Assembly: GCF_002846495.1 (NCBI RefSeq)
Contig: NZ_PJNE01000001.1
Location: 124,001-188,000, forward strand
Length of the DNA: 64,000 nt
Origin: Phycicoccus duodecadis
GTDB lineage: Bacteria > Actinomycetota > Actinomycetes > Actinomycetales > Dermatophilaceae
Reading direction: 5' to 3'
Below are positions 25,422-33,718 of this stretch, piece after piece; position 1 is the first letter of the stretch, and each line of letters opens with the position of its first letter. The translations under genes were made by a program, and so were the position numbers. The notes below the pieces were generated by a model, which worked only from the letters and a program-made list of their open reading frames with translations, was not told the DNA's origin and ran no database searches.

Positions 25422-26197
25422 GCGACACCGAGCGCGGCCCACTGGTGCGCCCGTACGGCGACACCACCGGCGACGGGATGGTGCAGGTCTCCTTCACCCT
25501 GCCGCTGCCGCACGACAAGCGGGCCGAGGGCGCCGCCCTCCAGCTGGCCGCGAAGATGGGGATGAGCCCGGCGCTGCTGGTGCACGCCAAGCCGATGGGC
25601 CCCGACTTCACGTTCTTCGTCGTCTACGGCTCCGTCACCCACCTGGTCGACCTGCGCGAGGTCCACGTCGTCGAGCGCGAGTTCCCGCTGCTGACCTCGG
25701 CCGAGGTCAACCAGGCGGTGCGCACCCACCTCAAGCGCAAGCTCGTCGTGGTCGGCGCCTGCATCGGCACCGACGCGCACACCGTCGGCATCGACGCCAT
25801 CCTGAACATCAAGGGCTTCGCCGGCGAGAAGGGCCTGGAGTACTACCGCGAGCTCAAGGTGGTCAACCTCGGCGCCCAGGTCCTCGTCCCCGAGCTGGTC
25901 GCCAGCGCCCGCGAGGTCGGGGCCGACGCCGTCCTGGTCTCGCAGGTCGTCACCCAGAAGGACGCCCACATCCACAACACCACCGCGATGTCGGCCGCCT
26001 TCCGCGAGGCGTTCCCGGCCGGGCAGGTGCCGCTGCTGGTCGTCGGCGGCCCGCGCTTCGAGGAGGGCTCCGCCCAGGCGCTCGGGGTCGACCGGGTCTT
26101 CGGGCGCGGCACGACCCCCGGCGAGGTCGCGTCCTATCTCGTCCACGAGCTCGTGGCCTCCCGCACCAGCCCCGACCCCCGAGGAGAGCAGCGATGA
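25418..26197 (+). CDS. kamE: Lysine 5,6-aminomutase beta subunit
   Basis: Cobalamin- and PLP-binding partner of KamD, 259 residues. GACIGTDAHTVGIDAILNIKGFAG (about residues 113-136) holds His121, the cobalt ligand of the D-x-H-x-x-G motif, and Lys132. The 11-residue distance equals that between His133 and Lys144 of the clostridial enzyme, whose Lys binds PLP, so both cofactor residues are present. ATGA overlap with kamD and with kal on either side. An adenosylcobalamin riboswitch was looked for upstream of kamD and not seen. Confidence 0.95.
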   Translation: MSDTERGPLVRPYGDTTGDGMVQVSFTLPLPHDKRAEGAALQLAAKMGMSPALLVHAKPMGPDFTFFVVYGSVTHLVDLREVHVVEREFPLLTSAEVNQAVRTHLKRKLVVVGACIGTDAHTVGIDAILNIKGFAGEKGLEYYRELKVVNLGAQVLVPELVASAREVGADAVLVSQVVTQKDAHIHNTTAMSAAFREAFPAGQVPLLVVGGPRFEEGSAQALGVDRVFGRGTTPGEVASYLVHELVASRTSPDPRGEQR

Positions 26198-26586
26198 CCC
26201 GCGCCGAGGTCGGCACCACCGTCATCCACCGTTGGTACGTGCCGTACAGCCATGCCCACTACGCCGGCAACCTGGTCGACGGCGCCTACAGCCTCGCGGC
26301 CTTCGGCGACGTCGCCACCGAGCTGTGCATCCGCACCGACGGCGACGAGGGGCTCTTCGCGTCCTACTCCGACGTGCAGTTCGTCGCGCCGGTGCGGGCC
26401 GGCGACGTCATCGAGATCGAGGCCCGCCTCGTCCGGGTCGGCACCCGCTCGCGGGAGATGGCCTTCGAGGTGCGCGTCGTGGGCCGCGGGGCCCCCGAGC
26501 GGGGTGCATCGGCAGCCGACGTCCTCGACCCTCCGCTGGTCGCCACCACCGCCCGTGGGGTCGTGGTCGTCCCTCCAGCCGGGTGA
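26194..26586 (+). CDS. kal: 3-aminobutyryl-CoA ammonia-lyase
   Basis: Removes ammonia from L-3-aminobutyryl-CoA to give crotonyl-CoA, the last specific step of lysine fermentation. The 130-residue hotdog-fold protein matches Kal in length and in RWYVPYSHAHYAGNLVDGAYSLAAFGDVATEL, which carries the conserved His and Asn near residues 20-27. Another hotdog thioesterase or dehydratase would be possible by fold alone; ATGA coupling to kamE makes Kal much more likely. The kce gene that would supply its substrate is not in the window. Confidence 0.88.
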   Translation: MTRAEVGTTVIHRWYVPYSHAHYAGNLVDGAYSLAAFGDVATELCIRTDGDEGLFASYSDVQFVAPVRAGDVIEIEARLVRVGTRSREMAFEVRVVGRGAPERGASAADVLDPPLVATTARGVVVVPPAG

Positions 26587-26588
26587 CC

Positions 26589-26594
26589 TACCGT
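26589..26594 (+). promoter_or_regulatory. -10 element inside the kal-lnt junction
   Basis: TACCGT ends 6 bases before the GTG at 26601. It would give lnt its own leaderless mRNA next to the coupled alternative start at 26583. Confidence 0.4.
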
Positions 26595-26600
26595 GAGCGC

Positions 26601-28172
26601 GTGCACCACGCGCTCCGGTTCCCGTCCCGCCTGTTGACGGCGGTGGCCGCGGGGCTCTGTCTCTGGCTCGCGTTCCCCACCCACGACCTGTGGTGGCTCG
26701 CACCCGTGGGCGTGGCCCTCCTCGGCGCCGTGACGCTGCGGGCCGGCGGCCCCCAGGGGTTCCTGCTCGGCCTCGTCGCCGGCGTGGCGTTCTTCGTGCC
26801 CACCCTGTCCTGGTCGGGCGTGTACGTGGGTGAGGTGCCGTGGTTCGCCCTGGCGGGGCTCGAGGCCCTCTACGTCGGGCTCCAGGGCGCCGTCACGGGC
26901 TTCGCGGGACGCCGCCTGGCGGCCGCCGGCCACCTGCGGGCCGCGTACGCCCTGGTCCCGGTCGGCTGGGTCGTACAGGAGTGGGCCCGCTCCACCACGC
27001 CCTACGGCGGCTTCCCGTGGGCCCGCCTCGCCTTCAGCCAGGCCGACAGCCCGCTGCTGCCGGTGGCCCGCTGGCTCGGCGCCCCCGGCGTGACGTTCGC
27101 AGTGGCGCTCGTGGGGATGCTGCTCCTGGGCGCCGTGGTCGGGCTGGCGCACGGCCCCCGGCTCCTCGCCCCGGTGGCCCTGCTGCTGGCGGCCGCCGTG
27201 CTGCTCGCGCCCCTGGCCATCCACCTCCCCACCGACGGGCGCACCGAGGCCGTGGGCTTCGTGCAGGGCGACGTGCCGAAGGCCGGCCTCGACTTCAACT
27301 CCCAGCGCCGCGCCGTGCTCGACAACCACGTGGCGGGCACCGAACGCCTCGCCGAGACGGCACCCGACGACCTCACCCTCGTCGTCTGGCCCGAGAACGC
27401 CTCCGACATCGACCCGCTGCGCAACATCGACGCCGCCGAGCAGGTGCGCCGCGCCCTCGAGGCCGTCGGCACCCCGATCGTCGTGGGTGCCGTCCTGGCC
27501 GAGCCCGTGGGAGCCAACTCCAACGTCTCGCTGTTCTACACCGGCCCGGGCGACATGGACCCGCAGCGCTACACCAAGCTCCACCCGGTGCCGTTCGCCG
27601 AGTACATCCCGCACCGCGAGTTCTTCCGGATGTTCTCCTCGGCCGCCGACCTGGCGGGCAACTTCGTGGCCGGGACGACCATCGGGGTCTTCCGGGTGCC
27701 GGCCCCCGGCGGGGAGTACGCGGCGCTGCCGACCATCTGCTTCGAGGTGGCCTACGACGGCCTGATGCGCGACAGCGTGGCGGCAGCGGGCTCGACCGAC
27801 TCGCTGATCATGGTGCAGACCAACAACGCCACCTTCGGCTACACCGCCGAGTCCGAGCAGCAGTTCGCCATCTCGCGGCTGCGGGCCGTCGAGCACGGGC
27901 GCAGCGTGGTGCACGTCTCGACGGTGGGGGTCTCGGGGTTCGTCGCCCCCGACGGCACCGTCACCCAGAAGACCGGGCTCTTCACCGCCGACCAGCGGGT
28001 GGGCCGCCCGGTGCTGCGCTCCGAGCGCACCCCGTCGGACCGGCTGGGGGAGAGCCCCCAGGTCCTGGCCGGCGCCGTGCTGCTCCTGCTCGTGCTGGCT
28101 GGGGTCCGGGACGGCCGCCGCGTTAGGGTGGCGCGAGAGCTTCGACCCACCGAGGACCACGACGTTGCCTGA
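26601..28172 (+). CDS. lnt: Apolipoprotein N-acyltransferase
   Basis: Adds the third acyl chain to lipoproteins. About seven hydrophobic segments fill the first 200 residues, and the nitrilase-like domain follows: VWPENASDIDP with the catalytic Glu, TKLHPVPFAEYIPHREFF with the Lys, and ICFEVAYDG with the Cys. 523 residues from the GTG at 26601, which has a -10 in leaderless position; a GTG at 26583 that overlaps the kal stop is an alternative and adds six residues. The 3' end overlaps the ppm1 start by eight bases. In M. tuberculosis Lnt and Ppm1 are fused in one protein (Rv2051c). Confidence 0.9.
   Translation: MHHALRFPSRLLTAVAAGLCLWLAFPTHDLWWLAPVGVALLGAVTLRAGGPQGFLLGLVAGVAFFVPTLSWSGVYVGEVPWFALAGLEALYVGLQGAVTGFAGRRLAAAGHLRAAYALVPVGWVVQEWARSTTPYGGFPWARLAFSQADSPLLPVARWLGAPGVTFAVALVGMLLLGAVVGLAHGPRLLAPVALLLAAAVLLAPLAIHLPTDGRTEAVGFVQGDVPKAGLDFNSQRRAVLDNHVAGTERLAETAPDDLTLVVWPENASDIDPLRNIDAAEQVRRALEAVGTPIVVGAVLAEPVGANSNVSLFYTGPGDMDPQRYTKLHPVPFAEYIPHREFFRMFSSAADLAGNFVAGTTIGVFRVPAPGGEYAALPTICFEVAYDGLMRDSVAAAGSTDSLIMVQTNNATFGYTAESEQQFAISRLRAVEHGRSVVHVSTVGVSGFVAPDGTVTQKTGLFTADQRVGRPVLRSERTPSDRLGESPQVLAGAVLLLLVLAGVRDGRRVRVARELRPTEDHDVA
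28124..28129 (+). promoter_or_regulatory. -10 element of ppm1 within lnt
   Basis: TAGGGT lies 35 bases before the TTG start of ppm1, inside the end of lnt. It predicts a short-leader mRNA. Confidence 0.4.
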
Positions 28173-28944
28173 CACCACCCGACCGCCCCTGACGCGCGTC
28201 GCCGTACTGATCCCCACGTACAACGAGCACGACACGCTCCCCGCGGCCGTGCACGGTGTCCGTCGGCACGTGCCGGACGCCCACGTGGTGGTCCTCGACG
28301 ACGCCTCGCCCGACGGCACCGGCGACGTCGCCGACGCCCTCGCCGCCGAGGACCCGCACGTGCACGTCATCCACCGGGCCGGCAAGGAGGGGCTGGGCGC
28401 CGCCTACCTCGCCGGCTTCCGCTGGGCCCTGGATGCCGGGTACGACGCGCTGGTCGAGATGGATGCCGACGGCTCCCACCGCCCCCAGGACCTGCCCGCC
28501 CTCATCGCCGCCGCGCGCGACGCCGACGTCGTCATCGGCTCGCGCTGGGTGCCCGGCGGCCGGGTCGTCAACTGGCCCGTGCACCGCAAGGCCCTCTCGG
28601 TCGGCGGCAACGTCTACGTGAAGATGCTGCTCGGGATGCCGGTCAACGACGCCACCGCGGGCTTCCGGGTCTACCGCGCCGACGCGTTGCGCGCGATGGG
28701 CCTCGAGGACGTCGCCTCGCAGGGCTACTGCTTCCAGGCCGACCTGACCTGGCGGGCCGTGCGCGCCGGGCTGCGGGTGGTCGAGGTGCCCATCACCTTC
28801 GTCGAGCGCGAGGTCGGCGACTCCAAGATGAGCGGCGACATCGTCGCCGAGTCGCTGCGCCGCATCACCGGCTGGGGCGTACGGCACCGGGCGCGCCAGC
28901 TGCGCGGCGTCCTCGACCGCCCGGAACGCTGGCAGGAGCTGTGA
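28165..28944 (+). CDS. ppm1: Polyprenol monophosphomannose synthase
   Basis: A GT2 glycosyltransferase of 259 residues that makes polyprenyl-phosphate-mannose, the mannose donor for membrane mannosyltransferases. VLIPTYNEHDTLP is the GT2 start, LDDASPDGT and EMDADGSHRPQDLP are the nucleotide- and metal-binding DXD-type motifs, and FVEREVGDSKMSGDIV is typical of dolichol-phosphate-mannose synthases. There is no membrane domain, so it probably relies on the adjacent Lnt for membrane docking. TTG 28165 is preferred because it follows GAGG and keeps the N-terminus complete. Confidence 0.93.
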   Translation: MPDTTRPPLTRVAVLIPTYNEHDTLPAAVHGVRRHVPDAHVVVLDDASPDGTGDVADALAAEDPHVHVIHRAGKEGLGAAYLAGFRWALDAGYDALVEMDADGSHRPQDLPALIAAARDADVVIGSRWVPGGRVVNWPVHRKALSVGGNVYVKMLLGMPVNDATAGFRVYRADALRAMGLEDVASQGYCFQADLTWRAVRAGLRVVEVPITFVEREVGDSKMSGDIVAESLRRITGWGVRHRARQLRGVLDRPERWQEL

Positions 28945-29429
28945 GCCACCCCGGCGCCACCCCGTCCGTGGCGCGCTGGCGGCGCGGCCGGGTCCTGCGC
29001 TGGGTCTTCGTGGCGCTGCTGCTGGTGCCGCTGCTCGAGGTCGTCGTCATCATCGCCGTGGGGCGGGCCATCGGGGGCTGGCCCACGTTCGGGCTCCTCC
29101 TGCTCGAGTCGCTGCTCGGGGCCGTCATCGTGCGGCGCGAGGGCGCCCGCACCTGGGCGGCGCTGCGCGACGCGCTGCGCAGCGGCCGGATGCCGAGCCG
29201 CCAGCTGGCCGACGCGGCCCTGGTGCTGGTCGGCGGCACGCTGCTCCTCGCCCCGGGGTTCATCACCGACGCCGTCGGGCTCTTCCTCATCCTGCCCGCC
29301 ACCCGGCCCCTGACCCGGCGCTGGCTCGAGGCGCTGGTGGCGCGGCGACTGCTGGGGTCGTTCGGCGGCTGGCCGGGTGGGGGTCCGGGTGGGCCGCCGG
29401 AGGTCGTCCAGGGCGAGGTCGTCGACTGA
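28941..29429 (+). CDS. fxsA: FxsA family membrane protein
   Basis: A 162-residue FxsA-type cytoplasmic-membrane protein with two N-terminal helices (LRWVFVALLLVPLLEVVVIIAVGRAIGG and WPTFGLLLLESLLGAVIVRREG) and a third (ALVLVGGTLLLAPGFITDAVGLFLILPA). The Pro-Gly-rich tail is soluble. Its cell role is unknown; overexpression of FxsA protects E. coli from phage T7 exclusion. The GTG at 28941 overlaps the ppm1 stop and follows CAGGAG, so it is coupled to ppm1. Confidence 0.9.
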   Translation: MSHPGATPSVARWRRGRVLRWVFVALLLVPLLEVVVIIAVGRAIGGWPTFGLLLLESLLGAVIVRREGARTWAALRDALRSGRMPSRQLADAALVLVGGTLLLAPGFITDAVGLFLILPATRPLTRRWLEALVARRLLGSFGGWPGGGPGGPPEVVQGEVVD

Positions 29430-29436
29430 CACGACG

Positions 29437-29468
29437 ACGCGCCGGCCCCCGATGGGTGACCGGCGCGT
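29437..29468. terminator. Bidirectional hairpin between fxsA and rbpA
   Basis: ACGCGCCGG (29437-29445) and CCGGCGCGT (29460-29468) form a perfect nine-pair stem with a 14-base loop, placed between two convergent stop codons. Confidence 0.55.
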
Positions 29469-29488
29469 GCTGTCGCGGGGTGGACGCG

Positions 29489-29848
29489 TCAGGCGGTCTT
29501 CTTCTTGACCTTCTCGCCGCGGGACTCGCGCAGCAGCGTGAGCCGCTCCTCCAGGAGCTCCTCGAGCTCGGGGATGGAGCGCCGCTCGAGCAGCATGTCC
29601 CAGTGGGTGCGCTGCGGCTTGACGGGCTTGGACTCCGGCTGCGGGCCCCCGCCCTGGAGCTTGGCCTCGGCACCGCAGCGGCACTCCCACACCGCGGGCA
29701 CGTCGGCCTCGACGGAGAAGGGAAGCTCGATGCTGTGGCCGTTGGGGCACAGGTAGGTCGTGATCTGGCGCTCCGAGGGGACGACGTTCTGGTCCGTCTC
29801 CATGCTGAGGGCGCCGAGGCGGCTACCGCGCAGGCTGCGTTCTGCCAT
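29489..29848 (-). CDS. rbpA: RNA polymerase-binding protein RbpA
   Basis: RbpA stabilises the open complex with principal sigma factors and is restricted to Actinobacteria. The 119 residues contain the zinc-less or zinc-binding core (TYLCPNGHSIELPFSVEADVPAVWECRCGAEAKL, with three Cys), the basic linker (KPVKPQRTHWDMLLERR) and the sigma-interaction helix (IPELEELLEERLTLLRESRG). MAERSLRGSRLGA at the start is the usual N-terminal tail. An ECF-type promoter is seen upstream. Confidence 0.96.
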   Translation of the reverse strand: MAERSLRGSRLGALSMETDQNVVPSERQITTYLCPNGHSIELPFSVEADVPAVWECRCGAEAKLQGGGPQPESKPVKPQRTHWDMLLERRSIPELEELLEERLTLLRESRGEKVKKKTA

Positions 29849-29911
29849 GGGTGTCTCCCGAGATGGTGGATGTCCCGGACCGGAAGCTCTCGGTCGGGTC
29901 AGTACTGAGAG

Positions 29912-29937
29912 AACGTGCGCACGGGGTTCGTTGTTCC
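29912..29937 (-). promoter_or_regulatory. SigR/SigH-type promoter of rbpA
   Basis: On the minus strand GGAAC (29937-29933) is followed after exactly 18 bases by GTT (29914-29912), matching the thiol-stress sigma-factor pattern GGAAY-N18-GTT known for Streptomyces SigR. rbpA is a known SigR target there. The start of transcription would be near 29905 and the leader about 57 bases. Confidence 0.6.
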
Positions 29938-29996
29938 GACCCCGAACGGTTGGGTGCAGGGAGTGTGACTCGTGTCACACTCCGGACCCGAGGACC

Positions 29997-31556
29997 TCAG
30001 ACGACCCGGGGCAGCTCGTTGCCGGCGTCCAGTATGCCCTGTCGCACGTCGACCCGGCGCAGCACCACGTATCCCAGCACGAAGAACACGATGAGCGCCA
30101 CGATCGCCGGGCGGTAGGAGTCGGTGAGCTGGTGCACGAGGCCGAAGGTGAGCGCACCGAACCAGGACGTCCCGCGCTCCATCGCCTGGTAGAAGGCGAA
30201 GAACTCGGCCTCGCGGGCCCGGGGGACCAGCTGCGAGAACAGCGAACGGCTCAGGGCCTGGCTGCCGCCCAGGACGATGCCGATGAGCACGCCGAGCGCG
30301 ACGAACGGCACGAACGCCTTCTCGGGGAGGAAGTAGGCGGCCACGACGATCACCGACCACCCGACCAGGCTGCGCAGGATGGTGCGCCAGGCACCCCACC
30401 GCCCGGCCAGCCACCCGAAGAGCAGGGCGCCCCCGAAGGCGACGAACTGCACCATCAGGATGAGGGCGATGAGCTGGCTCTGGCCGAACCGCAGCTGCTC
30501 GGCGCCGTAGAGGCTGCTCGAGGAGATGACGGTCTGGATGCCGTCGTTGAAGAACAGGTAGGCGAGCAGGAACAGCAGGGTGTTGGGGTAGGCCCGCAGG
30601 TCGCGGAAGGTGTGCCCGAGCTGGGTCAGGCTGCCGCGGACGATGCCGGCCTGCGGGGCGTCGGTGAGGGTCGTCGCCGCGGCGCCGCGCAGGTTCCACA
30701 TCCCGATGACGGGGATGAGGGTGAACCCGGCCCACCAGAGGCCGGCCGACAGGAGGCTGATCCGGACGGCCATGCCGGTGTCGACTCCGATGAGGGAGGG
30801 TTTGCTGACGATGACGAGGTTCACGGCCAGCAGCAGGCCGCCGCCGAGGTAGCCCAGCGCCCAGCCGCGGCTCGAGACCTTGTCCCGGTCGTCGGGCCGT
30901 GCGATGCGGCACAGGATGGCGTCGTAGACGACCAGCGAGGCGCCCAGGCTGATCGAGGCGATGATCATCATCAGGGCGCCGTAGCGCCAGCCGCCGCCGG
31001 TGAGGAAGAACAGCCCGATCGCGGCCGCCGAGCCCACCCAGGCGAAGATCCCCAGCAGCCGGGCCGGGCGGGCGGTGCGGTCGGTGATGGCCCCGACGAA
31101 CACCAGCAGGACGGCGGAGACGACCGTCGCGAGGGTGACGGTGTACGGCGCGACCGACCCGGGGTCGAGCGGAGCCGTGAGCACGAGGACCGCGGTGACC
31201 AGCGCCAGCGGCACCATCAGGGCCGACGGGCGGTAGGGGAGCGTGGTGTCGCGCGCGTAGGCGACCAGGGACACCACCAACGCCAGCAGCAGGACGACGA
31301 CCGCGGCCATCGCGGTCCCCGGTACCCACCCCGGCAGCCCGGAGGCGGCGGGCACGACGTACAGGTCGGAGGTGCACCGGGCGTCGGAGGCCAGTCCCGG
31401 GCAGGCGGCCTCCTTGGCCACCGTGGTGAGGTAGGGGCCGAAGAGGACGGTGCCCACCGTGGTCACGAAGGCGGAGTTGGCCCAGTCGTACCAGTACCAG
31501 GGACGGTGATACCGAGCGGTGTCGGCGTAGACGTCCGTGGCGGACTGCGTCGTCAT
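29997..31556 (-). CDS. UMF1/ATG22-type MFS transporter
   Basis: A 519-residue membrane protein with about 12 helices. WYWYDWANSAFVTTVGTVLFGPYL is the start motif of the UMF1/ATG22-like MFS branch; VVYDAILCRIARPDDRDKVSSRGWALGYLGGGLLL and GGSQALSRSLFSQLVPRAREAEFFAFY are the family core. Substrates in bacteria are mostly unknown; ATG22 itself exports amino acids from the vacuole. The start ATG 31556 lacks a strong ribosome binding site. Next to rbpA in the reverse direction with about 150 bases between them. Confidence 0.85.
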   Translation of the reverse strand: MTTQSATDVYADTARYHRPWYWYDWANSAFVTTVGTVLFGPYLTTVAKEAACPGLASDARCTSDLYVVPAASGLPGWVPGTAMAAVVVLLLALVVSLVAYARDTTLPYRPSALMVPLALVTAVLVLTAPLDPGSVAPYTVTLATVVSAVLLVFVGAITDRTARPARLLGIFAWVGSAAAIGLFFLTGGGWRYGALMMIIASISLGASLVVYDAILCRIARPDDRDKVSSRGWALGYLGGGLLLAVNLVIVSKPSLIGVDTGMAVRISLLSAGLWWAGFTLIPVIGMWNLRGAAATTLTDAPQAGIVRGSLTQLGHTFRDLRAYPNTLLFLLAYLFFNDGIQTVISSSSLYGAEQLRFGQSQLIALILMVQFVAFGGALLFGWLAGRWGAWRTILRSLVGWSVIVVAAYFLPEKAFVPFVALGVLIGIVLGGSQALSRSLFSQLVPRAREAEFFAFYQAMERGTSWFGALTFGLVHQLTDSYRPAIVALIVFFVLGYVVLRRVDVRQGILDAGNELPRVV

Positions 31557-31658
31557 GGGCCGAAGCGTTCCACAGGAGGGCCCCGCGGCGCGCCAGGTCG
31601 TGGTACTCAGATCGCCCGCGTCACCGGTGGCCCGGGTGCGTGCGTCGGCGGGGCGGGC

Positions 31659-33053
31659 TCAGCCCGCGTACTCCCAGTGCCACGGCTCCGGCAGGCTGCC
31701 GCCGGCCTCGGCCCACGCAGGGTGGAACCAGCCGTAGAGGGGGGCGTTCTGCCGCATCCAGTGGTGGGCGGCCGAACCGAAGTCGTCGATGCCGCCGCAC
31801 AGGTCGACCGCACGGCCGAGGCCGTGACGGCTGGTGCCCGGAGTGGCAGCGAACCGGCCGCGGGTGCCCTTGATGGAGACCTGCTCGGGCAGCGAGCGGT
31901 AGGAGTCGGTGATGCACAGCGGCGTGCCGGTCTGCGCGGCGTAGGCCTGGCTGAGGGCGCTGAACGACGCGGCGGCGGCGGGGGAGAGGCGCTCGCCGGG
32001 GGCCCCCCACACCGGGCACAGGGCGGTGGCCGGGAACATCCCGTTGGGGTACAGGCCGGTGTCGTCACTGCACGGCTTGCCCACGTGGGCACTCTCGACG
32101 ACAGCGGCGCTCAGGGCGTTGCGCAGGCGCTCGGCAGCGGCCTGGGCGGCGCCCGACCGGGCTCCGACCAGGATGCTGGCCACCGGCCCGGCCTTCTCGA
32201 CCTCGGCGACCTGGAGCTTGCGGAGCTCCCCGATCTTGGCGCCCTGCACGGTCATCAGGCCGTCGAGGCGGGCCTTGTCGGCCGCGATCTTGACCCGGGC
32301 GTCGTGCGCGGTCCGCTCGGCGGCCTCGGCGGCGGCGGTGAGGCGCACCTGCTCGGCGGTGAGGTAGCGGACCATCTGCAGTGCGCGGGTGCGCTGGTCG
32401 GTGAGGTACGAGAGGTCGCCCAGCGGGTCGCCGACGCGGTCGTCGTCGGACTCCATCGCGTCGAACATCCCGGTGATGTCGGCGTCATTGCCACCGCCGG
32501 AGTAGACGTCGAAGACCCAGTCCCGCACGATGGCCCGGGCCGCGGCCAGCCGGCCTTCGAGCGCGGTGAGGTCGGTGCGGGCGGTGTCGGCGTCCTGCTG
32601 CGCGACCCGCTCCCGGTCGGTGGCCGAGGCCAGCGACTCCAGCAGGGTGTTGGACTGGTCCGAGAGCGCGTCCATGGCCTTCGTCTCGACCGCGACCTGG
32701 GAGCTCGAGCCCTCGAGGAGGGCGGAGATGCGGTTGGCCTCGGCCACCTGAGCCTCGAGGTCGATGCCCGCGAGCGGCGCCGGGTGGTCGGGCTCGGCGT
32801 GGCCGCCGTCGGGACCCGGAGGGGGCGGCGTGATGGTGGTCGGCGAGGGGCTGGGGGAGGGGCTCGTCGGGGTCGCCGAGCTGCCCGTGGCGCTGGGGGT
32901 GGGGCTCGAGTACTCCTGCACGAGGCTGGGAGCCGGGGCCGGCAGCACTCCCGCGGTGGCGGGGCCGGCGGACAGGGCGGCGACGGCCCCGGTCGTCGCC
33001 AGGAAGGCGGCGCCCCGGAGGACCACGGCGTTCCGTTGGAACGGACGTACCAC
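31659..33053 (-). CDS. Secreted VanY-type D-alanyl-D-alanine carboxypeptidase with coiled coil
   Basis: The GTG at 33053 gives 464 residues: a signal peptide (AVVLRGAAFLATTGAVAALSAGPATA), a Pro/Ser/Thr-rich spacer, a coiled coil of about 200 residues (EAQVAEANRISALLE to EVEKAGP) and a C-terminal VanY domain. In the latter SRHGLGRAVDLCGG has the S-x-H-x-x-G-x-x-x-D zinc motif and EPWHWEY the second His. It would trim peptidoglycan stem peptides outside the cell. A coiled-coil part next to a cell-wall hydrolase is often autoinhibitory (inference). Longer in-frame starts would precede the signal peptide. The -10-like TATGGT lies about 70 bases upstream. Confidence 0.87.
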   Translation of the reverse strand: MVRPFQRNAVVLRGAAFLATTGAVAALSAGPATAGVLPAPAPSLVQEYSSPTPSATGSSATPTSPSPSPSPTTITPPPPGPDGGHAEPDHPAPLAGIDLEAQVAEANRISALLEGSSSQVAVETKAMDALSDQSNTLLESLASATDRERVAQQDADTARTDLTALEGRLAAARAIVRDWVFDVYSGGGNDADITGMFDAMESDDDRVGDPLGDLSYLTDQRTRALQMVRYLTAEQVRLTAAAEAAERTAHDARVKIAADKARLDGLMTVQGAKIGELRKLQVAEVEKAGPVASILVGARSGAAQAAAERLRNALSAAVVESAHVGKPCSDDTGLYPNGMFPATALCPVWGAPGERLSPAAAASFSALSQAYAAQTGTPLCITDSYRSLPEQVSIKGTRGRFAATPGTSRHGLGRAVDLCGGIDDFGSAAHHWMRQNAPLYGWFHPAWAEAGGSLPEPWHWEYAG

Positions 33054-33224
33054 GAAGATCGAGTCCCATCTGTGTCGGACCAGCGGTCCGGAGGTGCTCC
33101 CTGCTGCGCACCCGCGTCCACCATAGGCACATGGGCCGGTGGTCCACGAGGGGTAGGAGGTCAGGGTCGGCCGATCGGATGGGTCAGAGCGTCCCATCGG
33201 CCACATCCGTCGCACCGGTGCGGT

Positions 33225-33264
33225 GTCGTCCACAGGGTCGCCGCGGCGGGTCGGTCGTCCACAG
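33225..33264 (+). repeat. Two DnaA-box-like direct repeats upstream of the SSB-like gene
   Basis: GTCGTCCACAG occurs at 33225-33235 and 33254-33264, 29 bases apart. Each contains TCGTCCACA, one base from the actinobacterial DnaA box TTGTCCACA. The remainder of the 284-base gap (33054-33337) shows a candidate -10 for the VanY gene and nothing else I recognise. Confidence 0.4.
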
Positions 33265-33337
33265 ATCCGCCGGGGGAGGGGCGGGCGCCCACCGGGGTGC
33301 GCCACGGTGGGGACCGGACGAGACGAGAGGAGCGGTC

Positions 33338-33718
33338 GTGGACGCTGACGAGGTGGGCCCGGGCGACGAGAACGCCGTGCGGCTGGCGGGCCGGGTGACG
33401 GGGGTGGCCCCAATCAGGGTGCTGCCCAGCGGGGACGCGGTGCAGACGGTGCGGGTGACGGTGGGCCGGCCGGCGCGACGCGGTGAGGCCGGCCGGGCGG
33501 CGGTCGACGCGATCGACGTCGCCTGCTGGACGGCACAGACACGTCGGGTGGCGGGGCGGCTCGGGGTCGGTGACCGGGTCGAGGTGGAGGGAGCGCTGCG
33601 CCGCCGGTTCTTCCGCACCGGCGCGGGTGCGGCCAGCCGCTACGAGGTCGAGGCGGGGCGCATCCGCCGGACCCGGTCCGTCACGACCGCTCGCGCAGCA
33701 TCCCCTCCATCAGGGTGA
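33338..33718 (+). CDS. Small single-stranded DNA-binding protein-like
   Basis: A 126-residue OB-fold protein: NAVRLAGRVTGVAPIRVLPSGDAVQTVRVTVGRPARRG and DAIDVACWTAQTRRVAGRLGVGDRVEVEGALRRRFFR match the SSB core. It is shorter than housekeeping SSB and lacks the acidic DDIPF-type tip that recruits partner proteins; the tail is basic instead. It is therefore probably an accessory SSB. AGAGGAG ends 5 bases before the GTG at 33338. Its 3' end overlaps the convergent DUF305 gene by 38 bases. Confidence 0.78.
   Translation: MDADEVGPGDENAVRLAGRVTGVAPIRVLPSGDAVQTVRVTVGRPARRGEAGRAAVDAIDVACWTAQTRRVAGRLGVGDRVEVEGALRRRFFRTGAGAASRYEVEAGRIRRTRSVTTARAASPPSG

Noticed and set aside
29489..29848. Treating this gene as a plain zinc-ribbon protein
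   Set aside because: The whole-length pattern, with its sigma-binding helix, matches RbpA.
33225..33264. Replication origin from the two DnaA-like boxes
   Set aside because: Only two weak boxes, no AT-rich unwinding region and no dnaA-dnaN genes near.
33054..33337. c-di-AMP (ydaO) riboswitch before the VanY-type peptidase
   Set aside because: Cell-wall hydrolases are often controlled by it, but its conserved blocks are not present in this gap.
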